From NCBI GenBank assembly GCA_017628775.1, contig JAGBYN010000058.1:1-12006 (forward strand): 12,006 nt of DNA, read 5' to 3'. The DNA is from Bacteroidaceae bacterium (GTDB lineage: Bacteria; Bacteroidota; Bacteroidia; Bacteroidales; Bacteroidaceae). Below are positions 11,877 to 12,006 of the stretch, piece by piece; position 1 is the stretch's first letter; every line of letters starts with the position of its first letter. A model generated the notes under the pieces. It was not told the DNA's origin, ran no database searches, and saw only the letters and a list, made by a program, of their open reading frames with translations. The translations under genes were made by a program, and so were the position numbers.

Positions 11877-12006
11877 TTAAAAATCCATTTTCAGAGAAAT
11901 TCTATCATTAATTAGGATTTCTCTGATTTTTTGTATAAGCCACAAAAGAGCTCTCATTGCTCTTTTGAAGTTATATGCAGCAGCTGCAAGAATAACATTC
12001 ACAGAA
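11877..12006 (-). CDS. Transposase C-terminus (IS5/IS1182-like DDE type), cut by window edge
   Basis: The minus strand is open from the window edge to a TAA at 11879-11877 and gives the last 42 residues, beginning SVNVILAAAAYNFKRAMRAL and ending LKMDF. The [VI]NV[IM]LAAAAxNFKR segment is the conserved C-terminal helix of many Bacteroidota IS5/IS1182-type transposases, which cut and paste the element with a DDE-domain nuclease. The catalytic residues lie outside the window, so intactness cannot be judged. Two hairpins are built into this coding end (11943-11967 and 11891-11926). Family placement rests on this short motif alone; IS4-type relatives are possible. Confidence 0.7.
   Translation of the reverse strand, partial: SVNVILAAAAYNFKRAMRALLWLIQKIREILINDRISLKMDF
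11877..12006 (-). mobile_element. End of an insertion sequence
   Basis: The transposase fragment implies that an IS enters from the right, with its transposase 3' end facing left. The terminal inverted repeat should lie left of 11877, perhaps within about 100 nt, but with only one end visible neither the repeat nor a target duplication can be identified, so the left limit given is only the stop codon. Confidence 0.5.
11891..11932 (+). terminator. Terminator-like hairpin inside the transposase 3' end
   Basis: TCAGAGAAAT (11891-11900) pairs with ATTTCTCTGA (11917-11926) over 10 bp around a 16-nt loop and is followed on the plus strand by TTTTTT (11927-11932). It would stop rightward transcription entering the element antisense to the transposase. 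A second 9-bp hairpin, CAAAAGAGC (11943-11951) with GCTCTTTTG (11959-11967), follows immediately. Confidence 0.55.

Overview
The window looks like chromosomal DNA from an anaerobic member of the Bacteroidales, most probably of the Prevotella group. The GH84 O-GlcNAcase, Xaa-His dipeptidase, AsnA and large B12-dependent ribonucleotide reductase all read as Bacteroidales proteins. The recognisable promoters have the Bacteroidota form (TTTG-like box, about 18-20 bp, TAnnTTTG), and ATG starts mostly lack a Shine-Dalgarno sequence. The assignment rests on remembered family sequences, not on a search.

Layout, left to right. Positions 1-495 hold no convincing gene. They contain a promoter firing leftward out of the window, several repeat types and the terminator of the first gene. 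Three genes then run leftward: an exported GH84 beta-N-acetylglucosaminidase (496-2718), the cytosolic aminoacyl-histidine dipeptidase pepD (2830-4287) and a multi-pass YbhN/LPG-synthase-type membrane protein (4609-5619, non-ATG start). A 321-nt island of period-42 repeats, heptamer arrays and mini-hairpins separates the last two. A short AT-rich divergent promoter region leads into four rightward genes: ksgA/rsmA (5653-6465), nrdJ (6598-9147), folB (9160-9549, 12 nt after nrdJ) and asnA (9742-10782). Strong hairpins follow asnA.

The right end (10833-12006) looks accessory. It has a small two-helix membrane protein of unknown function on the minus strand, about 470 nt of AT-rich DNA with nested inverted repeats, and the C-terminal 42 residues of an IS transposase cut by the window edge.

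Functionally this is mainly housekeeping: rRNA maturation, deoxynucleotide synthesis, folate synthesis, asparagine synthesis, peptide salvage and O-GlcNAc or mucin-sugar hydrolysis. I see no defence system, CRISPR array, secondary-metabolite cluster or clearly new multi-gene system. The unusual material lies in the non-coding islands: hairpins whose stems change while pairing is kept, heptamer arrays that supply a stop codon, and repeat DNA that translates in frame upstream of pepD and would mislead start calling.
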